A stretch of DNA of 64,000 nucleotides from Podocnemis expansa (lineage: Eukaryota; Chordata; Testudines; Podocnemididae): positions 7,861,594 to 7,925,593 of the forward strand of contig ML682024.1 of NCBI GenBank assembly GCA_007922195.1. The letters are read 5' to 3'. Of the stretch, positions 10,984 to 22,558 are shown piece after piece. The translations under genes and the position numbers were made by a program. Below the pieces are notes generated by a model that did not search any database, had not been told where the DNA came from, and worked only from the letters and a program-made list of their open reading frames with translations. Numbering within the stretch: position 1 is the stretch's first letter; the number at the start of each line of letters is the position of its first letter.

Positions 10984-12986
10984 CTGTGAGGCAAGAGGCA
11001 GATGTGGCTTCAGGGGACAGTTCTTAGAAGTGCCTAGCCCCCCCCTGAAGATCAGGCTGGCTCCTGCCTCTTCAACTTTTTCCTAGCAGCTCAGGCACTG
11101 TTAGTCAACCTGTACCTTAACGCATGTATGCAGCATGCACCTTAAATCCCTCTGCAGGCAGATGCTGGAGATTTATGCACTTTGGAAAACCGTTTTCAAC
11201 CACCATGAATGAGATGGTGGGGGGGGCACAAATAAAAATTTAGGTTGGGGTGCCACAGCTCTTGCGCCGGCCCTGGTGCTGGGAATGTGCCACAAGTGTT
11301 CCCAGTCCGTAATATTGTGGTCCTGTTTCTCCAGTTCCATTCTCCAGGTCATGGCAATGAAAGGAACAATGTAGAGCAGACATGGATGTAGTTAGGGTGC
11401 CAGGAGGCACCTTGCAGAGCCCCAGGCTAGTGTAGACCAAGCCTTGGATGGAGCTTGTTATGTGGGCACTCCCCACCACCTAGCACTTCCTGCTTTGCCC
11501 TGAGCACCCCTGTCCACAGCCTTGCACCCCAAGCCTGTCCCACTACGTCACTTTTGACTCCTGTGTCCTCACTGGTCGTGCAGCCCATTTGTAAAGTCAG
11601 CACTGTCCTTCCAAAACACGCCACCCCAGCATCCATGCAGCCCCACCCACAGAGCAGGGCTCAGCACCTCCAGCAGGGGGTGACATGCTCTCCAGTTGCT
11701 GTGACCTCCCCATATGCACACAGATGGCTGTGGGGAAGCCTAAGGGGTTAAGCCAGGGGGATCAGGGCATGAGCAGGCAATGAGCACTTGGCTGGCAAAG
11801 CTATGTCCAGCTTCTCTTGGGCACAGTGTAGCTTGCTCAAGCTGCCCCCCCCCCATCTGCCCTGCCCCACTGGGCTGATGTCTTGCCCACCCTGCTACAC
11901 CCCACTTTACCATCCCAGTTTCCCCACGCCCCCACCCCGAGCCACTCTTGAAATTATCTCTTTTGTATTCTCTACCTCTGGTTCCTCATTCAACATTTTG
12001 TTCTCACCCCCACCCCACCTCCTGCCCCAGGGTACTGTGTCTCCATCCTGCCAGCTTTGTGTCTCCTCATCCCTTTCACTTCCCCTCCCTTGACCCTCTT
12101 GCAGTCCCCTGTGCCACCGAGGCATGACGACTGCAGGCCGCACAATTCCTGGGGAACAGCTTATGTCTGCCTTAGGCCATGGGGCAGCAGGAATTCCCTA
12201 CTGGAGCCAGCCCCAGCGCCAGTGCTGGCGCCAGCGGCTGCTTGGCTTGGCCTGGTGAAAAAATAAACCAACAAAGACCAGCATACAGAGGGGCCAGGAA
12301 GACAGCCTCCTATCCAGTCAGTCTTCCTCCTAACTGCTAGACCCCACTCACAGCCCAGAGCCAGAGCGAGAACCCAGGCATCCTGGCGCCCAGCACCACC
12401 CGCCTCCCCCCGCTCAACCCACCAGCCGTCTTTTCTCTGCCAGACCCAGGGAAAGAAGCCAGGCGTCTGGGCCTGCTTGCTCAGAGAATTTTCACACTCA
12501 TGGTGGTTCTTGCTTCCCCCCACCCCAACACCACGCAGGGCCCTGCTAACATGAGAGGCGACATTGTTTCCCCGACTCAGTTTATTTTGCTGCCTGCTTG
12601 TGAAGGGCAGAGGGAGGGGGACCCACCCTGGGCAGGGAGGTTGTTCAGCTTTGATCTCACTCAGCCAGTAAAGTGGGGTAGTGTTTGCCAAGATGATGTG
12701 GAGGAGACTTGGAGGGGGGGCCCTCAGGCAGACTTAAGCAACTGCAAGGAACCAGATGGGCGTTTATCACCCCTGCTAGAGGGGGGACTACAGCTCTGAT
12801 CCAAGGGGCAGGATCCAGGGTAGATGAGCCATGGGTCCAATCATGGGGGCAGGGAAGGTACCAGATCCAGGATAAATGAGCTGTGGGTCTGACCTAGGGA
12901 ACAGTGAAGGGAGCAAAATCCAGGATTAGATGAGCCCCTAGGTCCAAGCGCCAGGGCAGGATCCAGGCTAGATATGGCCATGGGTA
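10984..12986. other. Long intergenic stretch, no gene seen
   Basis: Pyrimidine-rich and C-rich. A minus-strand frame of 176 codons at 12161-12691 shows no domain or splice context. I see no promoter or RNA gene. Confidence 0.3.
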
Positions 12987-13272
12987 GGGTTACCAGATGT
13001 CGGGCAAAAGGAGGACATGTCCTCCTTTTTAACCTTCATGATCTCCATCCGGCAGGCATTTTAAAATACATTATTTTGTCTGGCTTTTTATTTATAGGGG
13101 TTACAGTATGCTGGAATGCCACCAAATACCTTACTTTTAAGGGAAAGCGTTCCAGGGCCCCCTAAAAGCAGAAGAATATTACATTAATACTACATTTTCT
13201 CCATGTGTCCTCCAACATCCTCCTTTTTGTATTTCCCCGTCGTCCTTTCCAGGCTTTGGTATCTAGTAGCCC
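12987..13272. mobile_element. Mariner/Tc1-like MITE, copy 1
   Basis: Inverted ends 'gggttaccagat' and 'atctagtagccc' are flanked by TA dinucleotides at 12985-12986 and 13273-13274. Inside is an 'aaaaggaggacatgtcctcctttt' hairpin. A diverged second copy is at 63688-63972. Confidence 0.7.
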
Positions 13273-14169
13273 TAGCCATGGGGCTGATGGGGTGTGGGGA
13301 TTAGCTACACTCTGGCCTTGCACTTAAGTCTCCAATTCTCAGCAATTGCTTTAACTGCTCTCTATGGTGAGGTGAGCGGGTGGGGGAGGGTCCAATGAGG
13401 GGGACCCTTTGTGCAGCCAGATTCCTGCCCCTGTGTGCCCCATTGAGCCTGTCTCCACGGAGCTGCTGGCGCGTGGCTCCCCTGATGACTGGAGTCTCCC
13501 TAATTGCTGCTAAGTGCCAGGGCTGCATCGCAGAGCAAAGAATGTCCTAATTGGGCAGCTGGCGTGGGTGGGAGGGTGTCTGGGGCATGAGGAAGAGAGA
13601 CCGGGGAGGGTTGGCAGAATGGGGGGGTGGAGACAATAGGGAGGGTGAAGGAGTTGAGGGGGGCAAATGGGGGGTCTAGGAGGGGGAAGAGATGGAGTGA
13701 GGGGAGGCCCCCCCCCCAACTACATCCTCTGGTATTAGAAGCAATGGGGCTCCCTCAGTTACAGCAGCAAGGGATTCAGGCCAGAGGGGAAGGGCCTTGT
13801 GCCCCACACCCTGCCCCTGAGCCAGCCAGCCCCTCACTCTGGGGCAGAGCACAGCCAGCAATCCTGAAGGCGAACAGCCTAATTCCCTGAGGAGTTGGTG
13901 GGCAGAGGGGAGGTGGGCAGGAGGGCAGCCTCAGAGCGGAGGCGGGAGCCAGGAGACAGAACCAGGTGACTCACTGAGAATCTTGCTTCTCCCGCCTGCA
14001 CTTGGCCCCCACCTGAGACAGGAGCCAGTGGCCAGCACTGGGGCCAGCTGGGAGGTTGCAGCCAGGGGGCAGAGGCAAGAAAGGGGCAGCCCTGAGGGAG
14101 AAGGAGCAGGAGCTTGGGGGGGAACAGAACCGAGCATCCCCCCTTCCCTTGCACAGCGTGGGAGGGGGT

Positions 14170-15313
14170 ATGACCACAGCGGAGTCATCACACACCTGGA
14201 TGCAGAAACAAGTAAGTGTCATTGGGCGGGGGGGTGCTTGGAAGGGTTGATCCCTATGAGGAGACATAGCAGCCCCTTCCAACCCTGGCCCCCCCCCAGT
14301 CAGCAGCGCAGCTGCCGCCCCTCACTCCCACCCCACAGTCCCTGCTCCACTGCTAATTTGGTGGTCTCAGAAGCATTGTGCTGAGACCCACTGTACTTTA
14401 TTCATACAGGGGTCTGTGGGACAGCCTGGGATGCTCTGCCCACCCAGCCAGCCCCCTCTGAGTGCTGGGATGTGGTGGGGTGGCTGGATGGCACTGAGCT
14501 TCTCCCCCCCCCCAGCAGGTGGCCTTGTATGAACGCGGCCGGGACCTCTTCACTTTTGTCACTGTGGCCTCATCCCACATCATGCGGACACTGCAGCGAC
14601 CCCGCAGGAGCCGGCCTGGCAAGAGACGGGTGAACCACCGCCGGTTCTTGCACAACCAGATCAGCAGGTGGGAGCCCACAGAGCACCGCTGGAGTGGGGG
14701 GGCGGGGAGGTGAAGCATGCAGCCCCACAGGGCACTGTTGTAGGGACGTTCACAGCCCCTCTCTTCTCCCCCTAGGCAATTCGCTGACATCGAAGCTGCC
14801 ACGCACCGCCTGGCAGCCTCCATCTTGGCCCAGGAGGCCCCAAGGGACCCCATACCCTCTGTGGAAATCAGGCATGAGGGTCCAGAGCCTCCCACCCCAG
14901 CTGCTTGCACCTTCCTGGGCGTGGCCGAGGCCTTCGTAGCCCCTGAGCCAGGGCCTGGCTGGAGCTTGAGCGTGGCCTCCCTGGCCTCTGACCCCAGTGA
15001 CCTCTTTGACCCAATTATTGGTCCTGATGATCCAGGGCTGCTGCCCAACTGGACCCTGATTACCCACCTGAGGTCTAGCCAGAGTTCCCTCTCCCAGGAC
15101 CTCCTGCCCCCACCAGGTACAGATGGTGCCCCCCTCTGGACCCCAGGCCCTCCTGGCTACATGCCCCCCATCTCCCCAGGGTATGCAGTCAGGGCAGTGC
15201 CGGGGGGTGGTGGTAACCACAGCAACTCTGTGACCTCAGCCTCAAGCTCCTCCCTTCCTGTGCAGCACATGGGGGCCCTCACCAGCTGTGCACCCCACAA
15301 CTGGACACAGTGA
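14170..15313 (+). CDS. FAM181-family-like protein, three coding exons
   Basis: Exons 14170-14211, 14516-14667 and 14776-15313 join in phase 0 and then phase 2 to give 243 residues. Junctions are caa|gtaagt, cccag|cag, cag|gtggga and cctag|gca. Exon 2 encodes RGRDLFTFVTVASSHIM followed by a basic stretch and RVNHRRFLHNQISR. This matches the conserved core of FAM181A/B (a 'RDLLSFIDSASSNIK'-type helix, then a basic linker and 'KVNHRKYLQKQI'). The rest is acidic and Pro/Ser-rich, including ASDPSDLFDPIIGPDDPG. FAM181A and B are reported TEAD interactors, mainly neural; the function here is inferred from family only. Known FAM181 coding regions are, as I recall them, largely single-exon and longer, so a short three-exon version is unusual. 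A 5' non-coding exon may exist. The short first exon is chosen because its ATG and strong donor keep frame. Confidence 0.65.
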
Positions 15314-16080
15314 GGAACCCTGCTGAGCTGCTAGATGTTGGCAGGCTCTTGGAGCTGGCCAGATGCCTGAGCAGGGGCATCCCTTTGCATTTTGGATGTT
15401 TCCTTACATTTGGGGGTTGCACTCTGATCTGGGCAGTTACCCTTAGAATTTGGGCGTGCTCCTTAAATGTGGGGTGTTCCCAATATAGGCATAGCTCCTT
15501 GAATTTTGGAGTGTCACCTGGAGCCAGGGGAAAACCTTGAATGTGTGAGGTGTCTCCAGGGGTTAAAGTATAATTTGGCAGGCCCCAGACCCTCCTAAAT
15601 TTCCAGGCCATGCTCACACAGGTCTGGGGCCCCTTCACAGACCTCAGCTACTGCCCCCCCCAAACACCTCCCCCCAACCCCAGCTACTGCCTCCAAAAGG
15701 CCTGCCCCATACCAGATTCCTCTTTACCCATGTCTTCCCCAATCCCCATTCTCTAAGCTCCCTGTCCTCACTCCAGCCCTAACCCCCCCCAACTCCCCCT
15801 TCTTCACTCCACCTGCCTTCAGCCTCCAAATCTTCCCAGCCTCCTTCAGTCCCATTGCCCCACTCCACCCTTCAGCCCCCTCCCACCCCCCCATGCTCTT
15901 TCCCTGCCAGAGCCTGACTGTCCCTAACTCCCAGAACTCCCTTACCCACTCGCTGAGGAGCTGGGCTAGGCCAAGCTGGGGGGAGGGAGGCTGTGACACC
16001 AGCAAGAGGGGGCACGAACTGGAGACTGGGTCTGGGCTGCAGGCACTGCCTGGGCCCAGCAGGGCTCTAAGGGAGTGTGC
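15314..16080. other. 3' flank of the FAM181-like gene
   Basis: Contains three or more near-repeats of 'ttggatgttccttacatttgg..' type in 15380-15530, with changing spacing, probably 3' UTR or a degraded tandem repeat. The remainder is C-rich. Confidence 0.3.
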
Positions 16081-16250
16081 TGGAATGCTGCGTTCCGGCT
16101 CCTTCTATTTTTAGGGGGCCCTGGAACGCAGTGTTTCAGCACATTCCCCTATTTTTGGGGGCCTGCAGACCACTGCCCTCTAAAAATAAGGGGCCCCGGA
16201 ACACCATGCCAGGGCATTCCCCCTTACTTTAACCCCTGGGTGTCTCCATG
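16080..16250. repeat. Interspersed repeat with 'ggccctggaac' blocks
   Basis: Alternating 'tatttttaggggcc' and 'ggaacgcagtgttccagc' blocks end in 'actttaacccctg'. A related unit lies at 43494-43700, and its other half, 'ggggttaaagtaagccag', is at 40745-40762, split by hAT copy 2. Confidence 0.55.
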
Positions 16251-16592
16251 GATTGGGGATTCCTAGCTTGTGCTGTGGTGGTGGGGTCACTCTGCTGTGG
16301 TCACATCCTGGGGGTATAGGCTGTTTTTTTGGGGGTGTCAATCCCCCATGGAGAGATTCTGTGGATGGATTTCATAGTGCTCTCCAGGTTTTGGAGGTGG
16401 TCCGTTGGAAAACAGCTCATCCTGGATTTGAGAGGTGGCCTATAGCACCACAATAATTGTATGATAGTAAAGAACCCCCATTTTTGATCTCCCAGAAGCA
16501 GAGCTCCCTGTTTAACAGCAAGAAGGCTAGGGAGCCCCACTCCAAAGTAAGTCCCTGCATCCCCCCCCATCCCATCTGTGGCATCTGTGGCT

Positions 16593-16598
16593 AATAAA
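16593..16598 (+). terminator. AATAAA, candidate poly(A) signal
   Basis: First clear AATAAA on the + strand after the FAM181-like stop, about 1.3 kb downstream. Its use is uncertain because a repeat intervenes. Confidence 0.3.
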
Positions 16599-17074
16599 CA
16601 GGCAGAAGTCCCATGCAGAATTGAGTCTGGTGTACTTCAATCTCTATCGAGTTCCCAGGTGGCATGGGGATGGGGCCGCTGTGGCGGGGCCCCAGATCTC
16701 TGGCCCAATCCGGGGCACTGGTGCTGGGGTTCGGGGCACATGCCCCAGCGTGCCCAGTGCTAGCAATGCCCCTGCCCTCATCAACACAGGGAAAGTGACT
16801 GCGAAGTCCAGCTGGGGGTAGTCCTGAGCTCACAGCCTCATGCACCTGTCGCCACCTTGTACTCCTCCTCTACACCTATTCACATCTGACTGGCTTCCTG
16901 AGGAGGGCTGTGTTGTCTGTTCTTGTTAGTTGCTAGCTAAATTGGCAGGGCCACTGTTTTCTGTGACTACACTGGCAAGTGACGAAGGGGAGATAGGCAG
17001 GTCCCACATAACCAGGCCTCAGGTCTGAGTTTCTGCAAAGAGTAAAGCACCACTTCCCACCACCTAGTTAACCA
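16599..17074. other. Intergenic, no gene seen
   Basis: Lies between the possible poly(A) signal and the retrotransposon. No recognisable feature. Confidence 0.3.
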
Positions 17075-18042
17075 TGCCCCCTGGGATAACCTTCTGAATA
17101 TGCCAAAATCAGGGCAAGCTGCAAAGCCAGGGGCCAAACCCCCAAACCACCGACAGGTGGTACTTAAACCATTCTCCCAGTCAGCAACAAAACATGCTTC
17201 TGATTCCCCACTCTGGTCATCACCAATCATAGCAAAATAGAAACCGCCCCCTTACTGCACATCAGCTCCTATGGTCCCCTCTAGCCACTGGGTCTCTTTA
17301 AGAAATAGGCCACATCACCCCAGAATATAGGCTTGGACCTCACCCAAACTACCATGCTGCCAGCCAATCCTTTAGTAACTACAACTAAAGATTTAATATA
17401 AAAAGAGAACAAATGAAATATGAGAGATGTTAAAGGGTCAAAGTGAATCACGTACATACAAATGATTTAGAGTCCATAGAAAACAAATCTTTGAAGATCC
17501 TGTAGTTTGCAGATTAGTTCCACTCCTCCGGTGTGCACCCAGCAGCAGCTGGGTGGATCTCAGTCCTTTGTTCAGTCCCAGGAGAATAGTTCCGGAGGAG
17601 GGTGTTGGCTGCAGACAGACCAAAACAAAATGACTAAAACAAAATGGAGAATGGGCTGTGGTCTCTTATCTCAGAGTCCTTGCCAGATCAAAATGGAGGT
17701 GGGCCACATGGTCAGTCTGGGTAACTGGTCAAACAGGTTTCCTCTTGGGCCCACTATAGCTGGGAGTCCCCTCCTGATGGGCCATTAACAGGACAATAGT
17801 TTGCAGATGCCCAGTCTGGGATTGCCTCAGCTCAAACAACTTGGAACACACATAAAACAAATGAAATCCCTAATTTCTAATACAAATATGATAGCTACAT
17901 ATAAATCTTATAATCATTCCTAGCAGATTACAGCATTTCTATTGATACCAAACATGGCCTATCACATATGGATTATTACAAATATGAAATATTAATATGA
18001 AAAAGAATAATAAACAGTCCCTTAGACCCAGACAGCATCACA
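17075..18042 (-). repeat. 3' LTR of the Gmr1-like element
   Basis: Collinear with 23543-24505, including the shared 'ccaaaatcagggcaagctgc' and 'ctttagttgtaattactaaa' segments (minus strand for the latter). Relative to the right LTR it has an extra block near 17611-17660, lacks a block corresponding to about 23789-23812, and misses the final ~17 bases ending in CACA. A purine tract (aagaggggaggggggagg on the minus strand, near 18095-18120) lies upstream in element orientation. Confidence 0.8.
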
Positions 18043-18262
18043 CCCCCAAAGCCAGTCTGGTTAATAAGGAGCAATCAGAGCTCCTGAATACACCACAAGC
18101 CTCCCCCCTCCCCTCTTGAGAATGTATCACAAAAGGGTTGAATTTGGATTTGCACTGTTACAGCTTTAAACATGTTTCAAAGATTTTACAGAATGTCAGG
18201 TGCTTGATACCCTTCCTATTCCAGGCAATGCATCTGCAACTAGGTTTTCTTTCCCCTTAATA

Positions 18263-18412
18263 CAGTCCACCCTTGATTTATTGGACTTCGGAAGATTTGG
18301 ACAAATCTTCAATCTTCCGAAGTCTGGGACCCTGGCCGCGCCGCTCTGGCGGCCAGGGAAGGGGGCCCTAACCACCCCCCCCCCATTGGTCCACAAAATC
18401 GAGGATGGACTG
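18263..18412. mobile_element. Mariner/Tigger-like MITE nested in the retrotransposon
   Basis: Inverted ends cagtccacccttgatttattgg and aatcgaggatggactg are flanked by TA at 18261-18262 and 18413-18414. The interior has a strong hairpin (ttggacttcggaag with cttccgaag; ggccgcgccgctctggcggcc). Confidence 0.8.
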
Positions 18413-18455
18413 TATGGACTATATCCATCTCATACTCTTGGAGGGCCAGACGCCA

Positions 18456-18818
18456 TCAGAGTAGCCTAGAGTTAGTTCCCTTTGCCTTCTTCAGCCACAC
18501 CAAAGGGACATGGTCACTTAGTACTTTGAACCTTCTGTTGTACAAGCACAGCCTGAGCTGTATAACTGCCCATATGATAGCAAAACACTCTTTTTCGATA
18601 GCTGCATAATTCTGCTGAGCAGGAGTCAATTTTTTGCTTAAGTATGCGATGGGATGCCTTCTCCCATCCTCCATTTCTTGCATTAGGGCCGCCCCCAGCC
18701 CAATGTTGGAAGCATCTGTGCATAGCTGAAATGGTTTGTCAAAGTTCAGGCTGGCCAGGATAGGCTCTATAGACAGCGCCTCTTCAATGCTTTGGAAAGC
18801 CCTTTTGCATGTCTCCAT
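18456..18818 (-). pseudogene. RNase H of the Gmr1-like element
   Basis: FQLCTDASNIGLGAAL (Asp), AIEKECFAIIWAV (Glu) and VLSDHVPLVWL (Asp) are the RNase H blocks of Ty3/gypsy elements. The domain directly follows the connection region, in reading order after reverse transcriptase. Confidence 0.8.
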
Positions 18819-18899
18819 CCATATTACCTTGTCTGGCTTTCCTTTCTTTGTAAGGTCAGTTATTGGAGCAACAATATCACTGAACCCTTTTATAAACCT

Positions 18900-19504
18900 C
18901 CTGTAGTAATTGGCCTAACCAATAAATGATTAGACTTGCTTCTTTGTTCCCGGAGCAGGCCAACAAACAATTCTAGGCCCCTCAAACTTCATTTATAAGT
19001 CTCATAAATGTGGCTCTTCAAATTCCTTAGCCCAAAAGGTAGGACTTTAAACTTATCCAGGCCTGATTCCACTATAAAAGCAGCTTTTTCCTGTGCATCT
19101 GCATCCAAAGGGATCTGCCAGTACCCTCGTGTCAGATCCATCGTGCTTATGAACTTTGCTTCCCCCCCAATGTCCAGCAGATCATCTACCCTGGGCACAG
19201 GATATGGATCTGGCTGTGTAATAGCATTCAGCTTCCTGTGAGCCACACAAAACCTCATAGTCTTATCCTTTTTGGGCACCATAACAATAGGAGATACCTA
19301 AGGGCTTGTAGACCTAGTGATCACTTGCATAGCTAGCATGCTTTCCACCTCCTCCTGTATTTGTCTTTGCATCTGGCCCTTTGCCCTGTATGCCCTGCTG
19401 GGTGCAGGGCGAGATCCTACAGTCTGGATGGAGTGAGTTAGGATGTGTGTCAGCCCGGCCTGGTTGGGAAAGGTCTGTTTGTGCAATCTCAGTAAATCTA
19501 GCAT
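18900..19504 (-). pseudogene. Reverse transcriptase of the Gmr1-like element, YxDD region missing
   Basis: The N-terminal lead (LTHILTHSIQTVGSRPAPSRAYR) lies at 19298-19504. It is followed after a stop by FCVAHRKLNAITQPDPYPVPRVDD, FISTMDLTRGYWQ (catalytic Asp) and KVLPFGL. After a run corresponding to ATFMRLINEV there is a stop, and the sequence jumps to the connection region (ANYYRRFIKGFSDIVAPITDL). The stretch that should carry YxDD is therefore deleted, so the enzyme is dead. Confidence 0.75.
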
Positions 19505-19713
19505 TTAATTTCTCTGGGTGGGCATCAAATCCTCCCCCATTTCAATGGCCTCTAGTGGGGATTCCTTTCTACTCTCTGCAATCATGTCTACCAAAGGCAC
19601 AGACCAGCCATCCTCTGCACAGCCAATCATATTCACAGCGACTCCTCACTCCTGGTAGGCCTTCAGTCTATTTATATGTACCATCTGCAAATTCCCTCTG
19701 CCCTGGGGCCTCT

Positions 19714-20710
19714 TCACATTATAGGATTAACTCTCTCTGCTACCTCATAAGGTCCGTTCCATATATCTTGCATCTTATTCCTCCTTACAGGGTCCGGCAC
19801 CAGTACCATATCTCCAATTTCAAATGACCCTTCCTCTGCCTGCTTATCATACCAAGCCCTCTGAGCTTCCTGGCTTCCCTTAAGGTTTTTCTGAACCTGC
19901 TTCATCATGTCCTGCAACCTCTCTCTAAACTGTGAAACATATTTCCTTATTGGCTGGTCTGTTACCTCTATGTTACCTTCCCAGGAATCCCAAATCAGAT
20001 CCAGGGGTCCCCTCACCTGCCTTCCACAGAGCAGCTCAAAGGGAGCGAACCCGGTAGACTCCGGGGGTATATGTCTGTATGCATATAGCAAAAAGGGCAG
20101 CAAGACATCCCAGTCGTTCTGGCGTCTGCCACATACATCCTCAGCATGGACTTTAATGTCCCATTAAATCTCTCTACCAAACCATTTGTCTCAGGGAGAT
20201 ATGGGGCAGCCTTCAGGTGCCTCACCCCACACATTTCCCAAAGCTGTTTAAATACAGCAGACATAAAGTTGGCACCCCTGTCTGATAAGATTTCCCTTGG
20301 GAAACCCAGTCTGCTAACTGTGGTACACAGGGCTGTAAGACACTGTTTCAGTCTCCACATTAGATAAGGCCACTATCTCCAGGTAGCTGGTGGCAAAGTC
20401 TACCAGCACCAGAATATCTCTCTTCCCATCTCTAGATGGCTTAGGGAGTGGCCCCACAAAGTCCACAGATACCCTGGCGAATGCCTCCCCAATGACAGGC
20501 AGAGGCTGTAGGGGTGCCTTCTTGGGACCTTTCACACTCTTCCGCTTCTGACACAAATCACAGCTCCTGCAATAATCTCTCACCGAGTTATACATGCAAG
20601 GCCAAAAGAAGTTTCGCTTCAGTCTCTCGAAAGTCTTTTCTATGCCCATTATGTCCTGCAAAAGGACTATCATGAACCAGTTTCAACAGGTCACCTCTGT
20701 TATCTCTCGG
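19714..20710 (-). pseudogene. Integrase of the Gmr1-like element
   Basis: Spread over at least three frames. The zinc-binding part shows His residues in VHDSPFAGHNG in one frame, then IEKTFERLKRNFFW and CRSCDLCQKRK in the next. The core has SVDFVGPLPKP (first Asp), LSDRGANF (second Asp) and LPETNGLVERFNGTLK (Glu). The C-terminal part is in the frame ending near 19714 (RAWYDKQA, IGDMVLVPDP, NGPYEV). Frameshifts lie near 20665, 20350 and 20100. Its place upstream of the reverse transcriptase is the diagnostic oddity. Confidence 0.8.
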
Positions 20711-20763
20711 GGACCACAAGCTGCTTGCAGTTCTCACTGCACTACTGCTTCTTTCCTTTAAAG

Positions 20764-20946
20764 CAGGGGTCTCAAACTCAAATCACTATGCGGGCCGCAT
20801 GAGGATTAGTAGCTCGAGGGCCACACCACAGAAACCTTTCAATACAATGATATTGCAAATATTGGTAATGATCGTGTCATTGCGGGCTGCAGGAAATAGC
20901 TTTAGTGGCTGCATGTGGCCCCCAGGCTGCGTTTTGAGACCCCCTG
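20764..20946. mobile_element. hAT MITE nested in pol, TSD CTTTAAAG
   Basis: Begins caggggtctcaaact and ends gagaccccctg, flanked by perfect ctttaaag (20756-20763 and 20947-20954). Same family and same target octamer as the MITE at 9609. Confidence 0.85.
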
Positions 20947-20999
20947 CTTTAAAGGGTTCTCTGTACAGCAGACCTTCCTGCATGAAAAACCTCCCTGCC

Positions 21000-21603
21000 C
21001 CCTCCTCTGCTGGGGCTGAGTCTCTGGCAGCCATACTGGCCCCCCTCCAAAGAAACATCCTCCTGCTGAGCCCTGACAAACTCTCTTTGGATTTCACCTG
21101 AACCCACAGCTACCTGAGGACCATCTGACCCCACTTCAGCAGGCAATGTCTGAGGGGAGTTCTCTTTCTGTTCCCTGCTTCTCACCTGGCCACTGACCAG
21201 GCCATCTGCATCCCGACCATACCTTCCCTGCAACTGGGCTACTGCATTCACACTGCTGTCAGTGACCCCAACATCATTCCCTATTAGCACATCTGCTGGA
21301 AGGAGTTCTCTGACTCCAACCACCATGTCTCCCTTAAATCCCTCCCGTTCCAAATGGATCTTGGCTAGGGGCACCTTTATCCTATATTCTGATAGTGCCA
21401 CCAAGTCCAGGCTTTGGTCTGGCAAATGATCCTCCTCCTGGACTAATTCCCTCTTCACTAGGGTAATCACTGAGGCTGTACCCCTCCACCTGGTATATAC
21501 GACACCATTGACTCTGGCACTCTGTGAATTTCTCATTTCCCTTCCATACATTTGTCCTTACATAGTTGGGGAGGTAAACTCCCTCCCCCCGCACTGGGGA
21601 CAT
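21000..21603 (-). pseudogene. Aspartic protease region of the Gmr1-like element
   Basis: An open frame contains GTASVITLV, in the position of the catalytic D-T/S-x-S motif, and later LLPADVLIGNDV, the second conserved block of retroelement proteases. The residue where catalytic Asp is expected is Gly (GGT), so this copy should be inactive. The 3' part of the open frame runs into the hAT MITE at 20946. Confidence 0.65.
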
Positions 21604-21763
21604 CTAGTGTGGCTGCATTCAGCGCTGCAATATTTGGGTCCAACCCCAAGGTGGCATCAGCCACCAGCATCTGGTCTGGCTCCATATCTAGAGAAATTGC
21701 ACTGGAAGGGACAGCAAATTCAGGGGTTCCTGGCCCCTGGGCATTCCTATTTCCCCGATTGGG

Positions 21764-21805
21764 GCAGTTGGGTCTTATATGGCCTGCACTCCCACACAGA
21801 CAGCA
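21764..21805 (-). pseudogene. Gag CCHC zinc knuckle
   Basis: The 14-residue segment CCLCGSAGHIRPNC fits C-x2-C-x4-H-x4-C exactly, the nucleocapsid knuckle. It lies downstream of the capsid and upstream of the protease, as expected. Confidence 0.8.
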
Positions 21806-21950
21806 CGTAAATGGGTTTCCCCATGGTGGATGCGCCTTAGACTCTGGAGCAGTATAAGTTTTCTTAGCCAGGTGGGGGCTAATCCTATTCTTGGGCCCAT
21901 CCTCCCCTCTAGACTGTGAGGGGCTGGGACTGCTTTTCCCCAGAGGCTTG

Positions 21951-22556
21951 TGTCACGGAGAACCCAGAAAAGCCTCTTGGATCCCCTCTGTTCACAGCCC
22001 ACCAGGGACTCTGCTACGGTGGAGCTTTCTCCCATTCACCAGGGTCTCCACGCTACCTGTAGCCAGCTTCCGAAATCCAGGCCCAGAGAGTCCGATCCTT
22101 GCTCTGTCTGGTCTCCCCTGGGGGGGGGGTTCCTCCCCCTACGAGGGTCCCAGCCGTCCCAATCAGCAGTGACACTCAGCCAGTGTAGCAGTCAGAGGGT
22201 TTATTAGCAATCCACTTTGCACAGCAGCTAGGACAGTTGGCTCTCAGATCACCTAGGAGGGCAGATAGTAAACCCCCAGGACAAGCCCCAGAGGTCCTGC
22301 CCCTCTGACCTCCATCTTCCTTCCTCCCTCTCCCCGTCCTTTGTTCTCCTCTCCATCCAGCTGCCCTGCCCCTGGTCTAAACCGGCCACAACCTGTCACC
22401 CCCAGGGGGTCCAGGTAAGGTCGCACTAAAGCCTCTTCCCCCCTAGTGGTACCTATAGTTATCACACCCCTGTGTCCCATCACGAGAATACCATCACCAA
22501 AGAACAGGAACAGAAAAGAACCACAGTAACCCAAGAGGTTTTCTTACTTCATCACA
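21951..22556 (-). mobile_element. ERV-type solo LTR nested in gag
   Basis: Starts TGTGATGAAG and ends CCGTGACA on the minus strand, flanked by the perfect 5 bp duplication gcttg (21946-21950 and 22557-22561). AATAAA on the minus strand (plus-strand tttatt near 22199-22204) is a plausible polyadenylation signal. Length 606 bp, no internal coding region. Confidence 0.85.
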
Positions 22557-22558
22557 GC

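Noticed and set aside
12161..12691. 176-codon minus-strand frame
   Set aside because: No recognisable domain, no conserved splice signals, low-complexity Trp/Gly-rich translation.
14398..15048. 216-codon minus-strand frame
   Set aside because: Antisense shadow of FAM181-like exons 2 and 3.
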